In this document: piece by piece, positions 9,163 through 18,765 of the stretch
How the letters are laid out: every line of letters begins with the position of its first letter
How positions within the stretch are numbered: the stretch's first letter is position 1
Assembly: GCA_963666465.1 (NCBI GenBank)
Contig: OY762824.1
Coordinates: 992,001-1,056,000 of the forward strand
Origin: VXYL01 sp963666465
Lineage (GTDB): Bacteria > Pseudomonadota > Gammaproteobacteria > Pseudomonadales > Azotimanducaceae
Direction of reading: 5' to 3'
Length of the DNA: 64,000 nucleotides
The notes under the pieces: generated by a model
The model's database searches: none
The model's input: only the letters and a program-made list of their open reading frames with translations
What the model was told of the DNA's origin: nothing
Program-made: the position numbers and the translations under genes

Positions 9163-12100
9163 CCCGTGACGGACTGCTCGTACGCCACCGCGAACACCGC
9201 GTCCGTCATCCAGCGCTTGAACCCGTCGTTGTCCATGAACTGCTTGAACAGCTCCGCGTCGTCCTTCATCACCGACGTCATGACCCGCAGAAGCGCTCGG
9301 TCGTGCTCGATCCTGGCGTTCTGCTCGTCCGAGTTTCGGCGGGCGTTGCGGAACGCCGTGTCTTCCGCCACCCGCGAAGGAATCGTCTCCGTGATGAGTT
9401 GCCGGACGCGGTCGGCGTCCTCCCAGGGGATGTCGCCGAAGTGCTCGTTGAAGACGCGCAGGATGTTCGACAGCAGATCGACTTCCGGCTCTGGACGCCC
9501 GCCGCCGCCCGCAGTGGGCACCGGGTCGATCATCGCGTCCTCGTCCGGCAGCAGGATGCTCTGCACCGCTCGCTTCTCGACCCGGTAGCTCTCCATGTCA
9601 ATCGCTTCCAGGATGCCGCGCGACAGGTCGTCCTCACGCGGCGAAGGCAGCTTCGGGATCAGCAGGTCCAGGAAGATCGAGCGCTCCTCCCAGGCGGCAC
9701 GGGTGTACGGCAGGACGCACGACAGGAAGCCGTAGGTCCGAACGAAGCCCTTGGCGTTTCCCTTGAATCCCGCCTGGCCATCCTCGTCGAGGTCTTCCTT
9801 GTACACCGCGACGCACGCGTCGAGGATTGGATCGAGGCGGTCGCGGTCCTCGCCTTCCACGAAGCGGCGAGCGACCTCCTCGACCTGCTCCTCCGTGTAG
9901 ACGCGGGCGCCGTCAAGTTCGGCCTGCAAGTCGTGCAGCTTGTCGGGATCGGTCTCGTCGGCGAGCACCGTGCCGCGGAAGTAGTCCGCGAACGCGTCCC
10001 GGATCGCGTCGCTGTCGTTCTGGAAGTCGAGCACGAACGCGTCGTGCTTCTTCGGATCCGCCCGGTTGAGGCGGGAGAGCGTCTGCACCGCCTTGATGCC
10101 CGAAAGGGGTTTGTCCACGTACATCGTGTGCAGGAGCGGCTCGTCGTAGCCGGTCTGAAACTTGTCGGCGCACACGAGGAAACGGTATGGGTCCTCCTGG
10201 ATCCGATCGGCAATGTCTCGGGACGGGAAGCCATTGAGAGTCGCTTCGGTCACCTTCCCGCCGCCGAACTCGTGCTCGCCGGAGAACGCGACGATCGCGT
10301 CGTACGGGCTCTTGCGCTCCCGCAGATACTCGGTGAGCGCGTGGAAGTACTGGATCGCGACTGCGATGCCGCTCGTGACCACCATCGCGCGGGCCTGCCC
10401 GCCGATCCAGTTCCTCGCCAACACCTGCTCATGGAAATGGTCCACCATGATTTCCGCCTTCAGGCGGATCGCGTGGTCATGTCGCTCCACGTAGCGCCGC
10501 AGCTTGCGTTGCGATTTCTTAGCGTCGAACTCGGGGGCGTCCTCCACCGTCTTGGCGAGCCGGTAGTAGCTCTCCACCGGCGTGTAGTGCCTGAGGACGT
10601 CCACGATGAAGCCCTCGTCGACGGCTTGTTTCATCGTGTAGCTGTGGAACGCCCGGTGCCGGACCGCGCCGTCCGGTTGCGGGTCGCGCTCGCCGAACAG
10701 TTCCAGCGTCTTGTTCTTCGGCGTCGCTGTGAACGCGAAGTAGCTCGCGTTGCGCAGCAGTTTCCGCGACTCCATGATGCGGTTGATCCGGTCCTCGTAG
10801 GTCTCGTCCTCCTCGACCTTTCCCCCCTCGGACAGCGCGCCCGCCATCGCCGCCGATGTCTTGCCCCCTGGCTGGAGTGCGCCTCGTCAATGATGATCGC
10901 GAATCGGCGGTTCCGCTGGCCGTCGCCGATCTCGTCCAGGATGAACGGAAACTTCTGCACCGTCGAGACGATGATCTTCTTCCCGGACTCGATGAACCCC
11001 TTGAGATCGCCCGCCCTGTTCGCCTTGCCCACCGTGCCGCCGATCTGCGCGTACTGGCCGATCGTGTCGCCGATCTGGCGGTCCAGAATGCGGCGGTCGG
11101 TCACCACGACGATCGAGTCGAACACCGCCGCGCCATCCCTCTCCAGCGCGATCAGTTGGTGCGCGAGCCAGGCGATCGAGTTGCTCTTGCCGCTGCCCGC
11201 GGAGTGCTGGACCAGATAGCGCCGGCCCGCACCATTCCGGCCCGCATCGGCCAGCAGGCGTCGCACCACATCGAGCTGGTGATAGCGCGGCCAGATCTGC
11301 TTCTTCCTCTTCCTGCCGGTCTTCTCGTCCCTGGCCTCGACGACCTGGGCGTAGTTCTCGAGGATGTCCGTCACGCCTTCCCGGGCCAGCACCTCGCGCC
11401 ACAGGTACGCGGTCTTGATGCCCTCCGGGTTCGGGGGGTTGCCCGCGCCGTCGTTCCAGCCGCGGTTGAACGGCAGGAACCAGGAGTCACCGCCGGCCAG
11501 GTGCGTGCAGAAGCGCGCCTCGTGCTCGTCGACCGCAAAGTGGGCCACGCACCGGCCGAACTCGAAAAGCCTCTCGCGGGGATTGCGGTCCTTTTGGTAC
11601 TGCCTGACGGCGTCGTCCACCGTCTGTTTCGTCAGGCTGTTCTTCAACTCGAAGGTGAAGACCGGCAGCCCGTTGATGAAGAGCGCGATGTCCAGCGCGC
11701 GCTGGGTCTCGTCGCGGCTGTAGCGCAACTGCCGGGTCACGGTGAACCGGTTCTGGTCGAACCGCTCGCGGGCCGTCTCGTTGCCCTTCGAGGGACTGCC
11801 GTAGAAGAGCTTGAGGTCGTGCGGACCGTGGCTGACCCCGTGGCGCAGCACGTCGATGGTGCCACGCTTGCTGATCTCACCCTGTAGCCGTGCGAGAAAC
11901 CTGCGTCGTGTCGGGCCGTCCTCGGAAAGCCCCAACGAATCCGCCTCCTCCGGTTGGGTGGCCCGCATGAACGCGATCAACTGGGCCAGGTCGAAGCAGT
12001 GCTCTCGGTCGTAGTCGAGCCAGCTCCCGGCGCTCCATCCGACTCCGCCATAGGAGGCGCGCGCTTCCCGGACCGAGTCTGCCTTCGGCGGTTCGCAAGG

Positions 12101-12163
12101 ATCGCCCGCCAGGGCGATGCAGATCAGCCGCTCGAGACCCTGTTCGCTCGTGTCGGCCGTCAC
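9159..12163 (-). pseudogene. hsdR: Type I restriction subunit HsdR, one-base frameshift
   Basis: HsdR is the motor and nuclease of a type I R-M complex. The first part (GTG at 12163, VTADTSEQGLERLICIALAG) has the PD-(D/E)XK nuclease (ALDIALFINGLPVFTFELKN), Walker A HSAGSGKSNSIAW and the box IIIDEAHSSQ. Right after it the frame breaks in a run of five G (plus strand C at 10864-10868). Adding one G restores SSQGGKTSAAMAGALSEGGK and the rest of the helicase (FAFTATPKNKTLELFG) to the stop at 9159. As given, the product would end soon after motif II. The site could be phase-variable, a mutation or a base-calling error. GTG is preferred over an upstream start because the preceding frame is non-conserved. 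Confidence 0.9.
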
Positions 12164-12203
12164 CCGTCCGGCACCTGTCTCGGTATGGCGACTTGCGTGA
12201 CCT

Positions 12204-12437
12204 TCACGGCGGGATGGGCGTCCGGAGGTGCTCCACCTCGTGGCGGAGGACGGCTCTGACCTGCCATTCCTCGACATCCGGGGACCACGCCAGGAACTCC
12301 TTCACGGTCGCGCCGCCCTCCAGGTTCTCGAAGAGGGCGTACACCGGCACTCGCGTCCCGGTGAACGCCCATGCGCCGCTGATCTTGCCGGGAGTTCGCT
12401 CAACGGCGGGGCAGGTGTCCCAATGGGTCGCTTCCAT
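12204..12437 (-). CDS. DUF433 antitoxin-like protein
   Basis: A 77-residue protein with the DUF433 core (GKISGAWAFTGTRVPVYALF, then DVEEWQVRAVL). This is a small winged/helix-turn-helix type fold usually found as the antitoxin of a PIN-like DUF5615 toxin. The ATG at 12437 follows AAGGAGG by two bases and lies 10 bases past the hsdS stop; a longer frame up to 12521 would overlap hsdS. No DUF5615 partner is beside it; hsdR follows instead. It may regulate the operon. Confidence 0.75.
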   Translation of the reverse strand: MEATHWDTCPAVERTPGKISGAWAFTGTRVPVYALFENLEGGATVKEFLAWSPDVEEWQVRAVLRHEVEHLRTPIPP

Positions 12438-12447
12438 TACCTCCTTC

Positions 12448-13239
12448 TCAACTGTCACGGCGCTTCGGTATCTCCGTACGTGCCGAATCTTGGTCGTTCG
12501 ATAGCTCGGCTGCTTGTTCATGCACGTCTAACTTGCCAGTGACAACATCCGATATCAGACGGTCTCGATACTCTCCGAGCAACCCGTTTGCCGCACTCGC
12601 TTGGCGTTGCGCGGCACCGAAGAGCTTCTCCTTGGCGCGGATATAGCGGTCGATGCGGCTGGTGGCGTGGTCGAGGAAGCGGGCGATGGCGGTTTGTTCT
12701 GTGAGCGGAGGAACCGCCACGCAAATGGACTTGATGGCGTCGTGGGAGAGCCCGTAGCGTGTGACCCCGTTCGCCAGGATGTGGAACTGCGAAGCAACCC
12801 CCTTGGTCTGCAGGGCACGCAAGAGGAACCTGCCTTGCATACGGTCAGGACGGGGCCGAAGCAAAGCAAGGTGATACCCGCACAGAACATCGTCCGGCAC
12901 GCCTTCGACGACAGCCGGTACGCCGATGTCGGTCCAGTCTTCCGAGTCCTTGGTGATGAGCACATCGCCAGCGGCCAGCTTGAAGCGCTCGACTTCATCC
13001 GCGGTCGCGGTCGCAGCCATGAAGTCGATTTCGGGGCCGATGGACTCGTGCTTGTACACGTCGACGTAGTTGCAGAGGCGTACCGATTGCTCGCCCTCGC
13101 GCACATGCTTGTCCACGTTGCTTGCGCGCATTTCGGCCAGATTGCGCAATCGGCGCACTTCCCAATGCGTCGGCACGTCGCCCAGCCAATCCAGCCCCGA
13201 GGGCTTGTAGGCGGGGTAGGGAATCAGTCGCTCACCCAT
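12448..13239 (-). CDS. hsdS: Type I specificity subunit HsdS, half-size
   Basis: HsdS chooses the DNA target of the R-M complex. The start at 13239 (MGERLIPYPAYKPSGLDWLG) is the classic opening; the frame upstream of it is not conserved. One target-recognition domain follows, then the conserved spacer PPLTEQTAIARFLDHATSRI and the C-terminal LGEYRDRLISDVVTGKLDV. At about 263 residues it has one recognition domain, not two, compared with the usual 380-450. It fits an internal deletion that joined the first domain to the tail of the second, or a subunit that works as a dimer on a palindromic site. Confidence 0.88.
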   Translation of the reverse strand: MGERLIPYPAYKPSGLDWLGDVPTHWEVRRLRNLAEMRASNVDKHVREGEQSVRLCNYVDVYKHESIGPEIDFMAATATADEVERFKLAAGDVLITKDSEDWTDIGVPAVVEGVPDDVLCGYHLALLRPRPDRMQGRFLLRALQTKGVASQFHILANGVTRYGLSHDAIKSICVAVPPLTEQTAIARFLDHATSRIDRYIRAKEKLFGAAQRQASAANGLLGEYRDRLISDVVTGKLDVHEQAAELSNDQDSARTEIPKRRDS

Positions 13240-13491
13240 GGCAGGCACCGATCCGCCTCCGCCGTGCATCATGCGGCATCGGGTCCCCGGGCCGCGGGCC
13301 GAACAGGCACGAACAGCACCCAATTGGCGACGAAACGGCCAACCCATTGATCTACAATAGCTTCCACCGTGCAACGCGTCGGCACCCGCCGCGCGCTGCG
13401 ACACCCAGCTGCTTGAGACCGCCCGACAGGTGCTCCAGCAGCATGCCGTCTGTACATCAGCCCATCTCTTGAGGTGGCCATCGGGATTGCG

Positions 13492-13938
13492 TCAGGCCGG
13501 AATCACTTCGTCGTGCAGGAAGCGCAGGCAGATGTACTTCGGCCGCGCCATTGGCGCCGTGTGGTCCAGGTAGCGGGCGACGGCCTCCTTCACGTTCGCG
13601 CGGATCTCGTCGAGCGAGTCGCCCTGCGCGCGGATGCCGCCTGCCAGTGCGCTGGCCGTGTATCGACCGGTCGCCTCATCCTTGGAGATTTCGACGACGA
13701 CCCGCGTCTCGTCGCGATCCTCCGCCCGGTGAGTGCCATGACCGCGCCAACGGCTGCTGGGCAGGGGCTTGGCGCTATCCCACATTTTCGCCAGCACCGG
13801 GTCGCTGGGGCGACTGGATGTCAGCCGATGCAACCGCTGCTCTGGCGTCAGGTCTTTGGTTTCCTGATGCATCTGGTCGCGGATGTTCCGCGTCCACTGC
13901 ACGCAGTCGAACGATTTCTGTCGAGTGCTATTGGTCAT
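13492..13938 (-). CDS. Chimeric antitoxin: VapB-type N-terminus, HicB-like C-terminus
   Basis: A 148-residue protein whose ATG lies in the last 11 bases of the HsdM-PIN gene. Residues about 6-40 (KSFDCVQWTRNIRDQMHQET) match the short antitoxins that accompany PIN toxins of the type fused to HsdM here. From about residue 75 the sequence becomes HicB-like (VVVEISKDEATGRYTASAL, then GDSLDEIRANVKEAV), ending PKYICLRFLHDEVIPA. Two antitoxin halves seem to have been joined. The position just after the PIN toxin suggests it neutralises that domain. Domain calls are from motif recognition only. Confidence 0.7.
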   Translation of the reverse strand: MTNSTRQKSFDCVQWTRNIRDQMHQETKDLTPEQRLHRLTSSRPSDPVLAKMWDSAKPLPSSRWRGHGTHRAEDRDETRVVVEISKDEATGRYTASALAGGIRAQGDSLDEIRANVKEAVARYLDHTAPMARPKYICLRFLHDEVIPA

Positions 13939-16384
13939 CTTTGATCGCCTCCGGACTGCGAATGTCGATTTCGCCAACTCCCATGCGTCGATTCACTTCG
14001 TTGAACAAGCTGATTCGGCGTGTGTTGACGATGTGCCGGAAATTCCAACTCACCAAAACGTCAACCTGCGCAAGCGTTGCCGCGGCGATGTGTTCGGCAT
14101 CGTTCCGCATCTTCTCTCCGAGAGCCCCGCTCTCGATGTAGCGATCGGCAAGTGCGGCGATCTCCTCCGTGACGGGTATCGTTTCGTAGGCATCTTCTCC
14201 AAGCGTCCGGAGAACATCCCGGACACGCTGAGGTGCGCGCTCCAGTTCTGTCAACGTCACACTCGACACCACCAGCGTCGCTTCGCCCCGAGCGCAACGC
14301 TCGATCAAGCGGCGCGACGGCCCGCTGAACTCTTCATCCAAGCAACCCCCGATCACCGAGGTGTCAGCGTAGATACGCAGTTTGCTACGGGCCGCGTAGG
14401 TGCCGTGCGGTTCCCGCACCATCATGCCGTCCAACAGCCCTTGTGTCTCCTGCTCCAACGTCAGAATGTCGACCGTGATTTGCTCCAGCGAGCGCATGGG
14501 TTCGGGCTTGTAGAAGTACCGGTTGAAGCTGATCTCGTAGCCGACCTTCACGCGGTCGGCGCGGTACCATGCGTCCGCGGCGTACGGGAGGACTTCCCGG
14601 CGCAGGAAGGCGTCGATGCCGCCGTCCTCCTGCAACGGAATCTGCTCCGTGTCCCGCAGGTCGGCGTCCGGCTCGTATTCGACCACGGCGGACTTGCCGC
14701 CGATCGTGGCTTCGAACAGCCCGCGCAACGGGTCGGCTTTGGTGTCCCGCGTGTGTATGCGCCTGATCACTGCCGGGGCGCTCTCGCTTCGTGTCCCATG
14801 CTCGCGCAGTTCCTTGATCTCGGACGCCTTGTAGGCGCGCTCGGGATCGACGCCCTCGATCCGCAACGGGCGCTCGACCGTGACCTTCCAGTAGCCGAAT
14901 GCCTCGTTGTCGAAAATCCGGCTCTGTTCCGTCTCCTCGAAGTCGAGGAAGGTGCGACAGATGCGTTCGATGTCGTCGTCGCCCAATTCGCAGTTCTTCT
15001 TGCCGAGGTTCTTGCGAAGTGGCCTGTGCCACGTCGTCGCGTCGATCAGCTGCACCCTGCCGCGCCGCGGGGCGGGCTTGCGATTGGTCAGCACCCACAC
15101 GTACGTCGCGATGCCGGTGTTGTAGAACAGGTTGAGCGGCAGGGCGACGATGGCTTCCAGCCAGTCGTTCTCGATGATCCAGCGTCGGATGTTGCTCTCG
15201 CCCTGGCCGGCATCGCCAGTGAACAGCGAACTCCCGTTGTGGACCTCCGCGAGCCGGCTCCCCAGCCTCGTGTCCTTCTTCATCTTCGAGAGCTTGTTCG
15301 CGAGGAACAGCAGCTGGCCGTCGCTCGACCGCGTGACCAGCGAATACTCCGGATCGTCGGCGTGGTCGACGACGAACCTCGGGTCGCGCATGTCCGTCTT
15401 GCCGCCCATGCGCTCCAGGTCCGTCTTCCAGCTCTTGCCGTAGGGCGGATTGGACAACATGAAGTCGAACTCTCGAGACGGGAACGCGTCGTTCGAGAGC
15501 GTCGAGTGCTCCGGCCCGCCCACTATGTTGTCGGCCGCGTCTCCCTCGCCCTTGAGCAGCAGGTCCGCCTTGCAGATGGCGTAGGTCTCCGCGTTGATCT
15601 CTTGCCCGTAGAGATGCGTGGACACCTCCTTGCCGTGATCGGTCGCCAGTTCCCGCAGCGTGTCCTCCGCCACTGTCAGCATCCCGCCCGTGCCGCAGGC
15701 GCCGTCGTAGAGCAGATACGTTCCGGATTCGATGTCGTCCGCGATCGGCAGGAATACGAGCTTCGCCATCAGCTTCACGGCGTCCCGGGGCGTCCAGTGT
15801 TCGCCTGCCTCCTCGTTGTTCTCCTCGTTGAAGCGGCGTACCAGCTCCTCAAAGATCGTGCCCATGCCGTGGTTGTCGAGACCCGGATGCCGGATCGAGC
15901 CGTCCGCGTTCATGACCGGGTAGGGACTCAGGTTGACGCTGGGCGACGTCACCCTTTCGATCAGCGTGCCCAGCGCATCGGCCTTGCTCAGCTTCGGCAC
16001 CTGGTTGCGGAACTCGAACGAGTCGAGGATGTCCTGCACGTTGCGCGAATAGCCGTCGAGATAGTCCAGGAAATCGGCTTCGAGCCGCTCCCTGCCAGCT
16101 CGCGAGCGCAGGTCGCGAAGGGTGAACTTCGACGTGTTGTAGAACGCCTGTCCCGCAGCCTGGCGCAGCATCGCTTCCTGCTCGACGATGCCCGCCCCGT
16201 CGAGCGTCTCCTTCATGGCGAGGACGTCCGCCTTGCCGTCCTCCAACACCGCGTCCAGACGGCGGAGCACCGTCATCGGCAGGATCACGTCGCGGTACTT
16301 GCCACGCTGGTACAGATCGCGAAGCACATCGTCCGCGATGCCCCAGATGTAGTTGGCAATCCAGTTCAGATCGCCAGTTGCCAT
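13928..16384 (-). CDS. hsdM: HsdM DNA methyltransferase fused to a PIN-domain toxin
   Basis: An 818-residue fusion. Residues 1 to about 655 are a complete type I N6-adenine methyltransferase: N-terminal MATGDLNWIANYIWGIADDV, SAM motif YDGACGTGGMLTVAE (about 227), catalytic NPPYGKSW (about 312), and the family's usual end EQETQGLLDGMM. With no stop, the frame continues through about 13 residues into a whole PIN (VapC-like) ribonuclease: IYADTSVIGGCLDEEF (about 669), ALADRYIESGAL, NDAEHIAAATLAQVDVLVSW. Acidic residues expected of the active site are present. The first gene of the R-M operon, it starts at an ATG behind AAGGGG. The PIN part might also be made alone from the internal ATGATG at the junction. 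Confidence 0.88.
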   Translation of the reverse strand: MATGDLNWIANYIWGIADDVLRDLYQRGKYRDVILPMTVLRRLDAVLEDGKADVLAMKETLDGAGIVEQEAMLRQAAGQAFYNTSKFTLRDLRSRAGRERLEADFLDYLDGYSRNVQDILDSFEFRNQVPKLSKADALGTLIERVTSPSVNLSPYPVMNADGSIRHPGLDNHGMGTIFEELVRRFNEENNEEAGEHWTPRDAVKLMAKLVFLPIADDIESGTYLLYDGACGTGGMLTVAEDTLRELATDHGKEVSTHLYGQEINAETYAICKADLLLKGEGDAADNIVGGPEHSTLSNDAFPSREFDFMLSNPPYGKSWKTDLERMGGKTDMRDPRFVVDHADDPEYSLVTRSSDGQLLFLANKLSKMKKDTRLGSRLAEVHNGSSLFTGDAGQGESNIRRWIIENDWLEAIVALPLNLFYNTGIATYVWVLTNRKPAPRRGRVQLIDATTWHRPLRKNLGKKNCELGDDDIERICRTFLDFEETEQSRIFDNEAFGYWKVTVERPLRIEGVDPERAYKASEIKELREHGTRSESAPAVIRRIHTRDTKADPLRGLFEATIGGKSAVVEYEPDADLRDTEQIPLQEDGGIDAFLRREVLPYAADAWYRADRVKVGYEISFNRYFYKPEPMRSLEQITVDILTLEQETQGLLDGMMVREPHGTYAARSKLRIYADTSVIGGCLDEEFSGPSRRLIERCARGEATLVVSSVTLTELERAPQRVRDVLRTLGEDAYETIPVTEEIAALADRYIESGALGEKMRNDAEHIAAATLAQVDVLVSWNFRHIVNTRRISLFNEVNRRMGVGEIDIRSPEAIKDDQ

Positions 16385-17463
16385 GCGCTGCCCCTTCGGT
16401 CCGCCTAATGGTGCGCCACTGTCTATACGCCAGTTTACCGGCGCGGCTTCTTGGAAGCACCTTCCCTTCGGACCCGCGCTCCATCGCTTTCGGCGACCGA
16501 GCCCGCAAGCGGTCTCGGCCCATTCGGGTCACGATCGCCGGCGCCTTGGCGCGCTCCGCTTGCCCGCACCGGGGGCGCTCCGAGGGACACCGAAAGGGCT
16601 ACCAGCGTGCCGTTGCCCGACACCAACGCCAACCCGACGGCATGGCGCGCGCCCCGTTATGTCGGGGGTGCTCCGCACCGGCCGACATAGTGGGCGCACG
16701 CGCTCTCCAACCGTCACGCACATATTTGCGCGCACTACCCGGCGTCGCCCACAATCTCCGCCACTACCCGCCAGCTCCGACCGGAGCGGCGACGTTGGCC
16801 CGACCGGTCCTAGCTACACCAGAGAAGCGGCGCCACTGCCTCGCTCGCCGCGACAGTTCGGCTTCGATCAAGGACTCTGTTGTCCCGTCGTGCCCCGTGA
16901 ACGCTCCGAAGGTTTCACGTGGCCGCCGCGCTGCCGCGTCCGGATGCCACTTACAGCCGATCGTTGCACAGCCTGGTCCATCCGTCTCGATTCGCCCCCG
17001 CCGCCTCGGAATGCGGCGACGTGGCCGATCCGTGCCTGCCGGTACATCACCCGGGACCATTCGAGAATGCCACTTCCGTTCCGGAAGCGGCACCTAGGCG
17101 TCGTCAGCCGCAAGCTACGGCTGCCGCGACCGTGCCGGATTCCCGCCGGCTGTCCGGTTGCCCGGTCTGGCCAGGATGGCTCCCGACCCACCGCCCCAAG
17201 GCGGCCCAAGACGGCCTCAGTGTGCCGCTGGCACCAAGGCGGCACCAGAACGGAATGCCCAGCAGCCCTTGCCGAGATTACGCTCCAGCGCCGTTTAGCG
17301 CCCCGTCAATACCGGGATTTCGCGTGCTGCCACGCGTCCGGCGCTCAAGTTTCGCCTCGTTCCGCTCCGCATCGGACCCGGTAGTGACGGGGCGCGTACC
17401 CGCTGCATCGCTGCATGACGCACAGAATGGCCTAACTGGCCGATGCTACCGCTCTCCCACCCC
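16385..17463. other. Intergenic region upstream of hsdM, holds repeat copy 1
   Basis: About 1.08 kb without a convincing gene on either strand; frames overlap heavily and look compositionally random. It contains the first copy of a 0.2-kb island repeat and, presumably, the promoter of the R-M operon, but no clear -35/-10 pair was picked out. Confidence 0.5.
16634..16832. repeat. Island repeat, copy 1 (199 bp)
   Basis: Shares its beginning (CCGACGGCATGGCGCGCGCC), a central palindrome (TATGTCGGGGGTGCTCCGCA continuing to GGCCGACATA) and its end (CGACCGGTCCTAG, then ACCAGAGAAGCGGCG) with 20378-20600, in the same orientation. The two copies flank the unknown genes at 17464-18573 and 18944-19873. 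It may be a miniature element or a recombination target. Confidence 0.65.
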
Positions 17464-18573
17464 CTATTCCGCAAGCAAGGAGTAGATCTCACGACTCGCC
17501 AACATCAACGCCTGCAACTGCTGGTCGCAAAGTGCCCGTCTCCCGAAGCACCTCGACGACCATGCCCAGCTTCCTGCGGTCATCTCCGGTCCATTGTCGG
17601 TACTCGCCAGTTTTCCTCGCCGGCGTTTTGGCCGCCCCCTCGCCCGCGAGTGCCAGGAACTGACAACGTCCCGCTCGAATCGAGACCAGCCGATCCTACG
17701 GCCGTGCCTGCTTTCCCTCCTGCCTTCAATAATCAACTCGTCCGGGAAGCGCCACACGCGATAGAGTGCCTGATCCACTCGGACCGTCGCGGTCGGGGTC
17801 GGCTGCTCTCGCAATGACCAGAACGCGCCGATCCGGTTGAATTCGTGAATCTCGTCGCCAGACGCGTCCAACTCATTTGCCACCCGCAGCAGCATCGACA
17901 TCGGCAGCCTCAGTGCGGACTCGCTCATCGTGTCGTACTCGACGATCTGCCCGGGCTTATCTCCATCGCCACGGGCAACTTCCAGCAAGGCCAGCGGCGT
18001 CCGAGTCCGCAGTTGCCAGAACTCCGCTGCATTCTCGCGCAGCCGACGGTGGTACTCGCGACCGAAACGGTCGTTGTGGGCCACACAAAGGTGGAGATGG
18101 CCGCCGATCGATTCGAGGTCGGCCACCGAAACCACCCGTTCCAGGTGGATCTCGCCGAATCTACCCGCCTCCCCGAGACACACGGACGTGCTTTCACACA
18201 CCGCAGTCTGCCTGGCTCTTTGTTTGCCGAGCCGTTGCACCACACCCGCATAGCCCCGAGCGCGATCGGCCAACGCCTCGAAGTCGCGCACGTGGTGCGC
18301 CGACTTCAGCAGCTTCTTGGCCGCCCGCGCCTCTGGCGTGCCGACAATGGTCGCTCTTCTTGCGGCAGACTTCAGGTGTCGTAGCGCCTTCCGTACCTCC
18401 GCTACCGTACTTGATCTGACTCCACGACCGTCACGGTTGTTCGGGCGCTCGCAGTGTTCCGTGACTGCACACTCCAGGCGCTCCGGCAAATCGGCCCGTG
18501 CGCCCGACCCCAGATCCAGCCTCGGCCAAAGGGCGCGCAGCTCCTCCAAGTCGTTTCGTATTCCAAAGTGCAT
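17464..18573 (-). CDS. Unknown protein in repeat-flanked cassette
   Basis: A 369-residue protein with no family I recognise. The start is put at 18573 (MHFGIRNDLEELRALWPRLD), where GGAG lies six bases upstream; an upstream extension is not supported. Basic helical segments come first (about 65-130), then a segment with GHLHLCVAHNDRFGREYHRR followed by RTPLALLEVA and GQIVEYDT. That order faintly recalls PcfJ-like domains (an HCV-type motif followed by a beta strand). The tail is Arg/Lys-rich. No membrane segment or signal peptide is present. Location in a defence island and between two copies of a repeat suggests an accessory role. Confidence 0.6.
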   Translation of the reverse strand: MHFGIRNDLEELRALWPRLDLGSGARADLPERLECAVTEHCERPNNRDGRGVRSSTVAEVRKALRHLKSAARRATIVGTPEARAAKKLLKSAHHVRDFEALADRARGYAGVVQRLGKQRARQTAVCESTSVCLGEAGRFGEIHLERVVSVADLESIGGHLHLCVAHNDRFGREYHRRLRENAAEFWQLRTRTPLALLEVARGDGDKPGQIVEYDTMSESALRLPMSMLLRVANELDASGDEIHEFNRIGAFWSLREQPTPTATVRVDQALYRVWRFPDELIIEGRRESRHGRRIGWSRFERDVVSSWHSRARGRPKRRRGKLASTDNGPEMTAGSWAWSSRCFGRRALCDQQLQALMLASREIYSLLAE

Positions 18574-18740
18574 GGCATTCTCCGATGATGGGTAATGACT
18601 CGTCCGGAGCGCGGCACACGCATCCTCGGCCCGCCCTGTCTCCGCCCGCACTCTGCACGCCGATATGTCCGCACCCCGTCATTGGGGCACGGTCAAGCGC
18701 GACCGATTGGCCGGGACAGCGTTTGGTGGTGGGGAGTCCT

Positions 18741-18765
18741 CGAATCGCGTAAGCGGCGCGATTCG
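18741..18765. repeat. Perfect 9-bp inverted repeat between two unknown genes
   Basis: CGAATCGCG-TAAGCGG-CGCGATTCG. It lies about 180 bases past the stop of the 309-residue gene and about 170 bases before the start of the 369-residue gene. It may act as a terminator (no T-run follows) or as an operator. Confidence 0.5.

Noticed and set aside
13883..16408. An 841-residue open frame antisense to HsdM-PIN
   Set aside because: The real gene on the minus strand has all methyltransferase and PIN motifs; the antisense frame has none.
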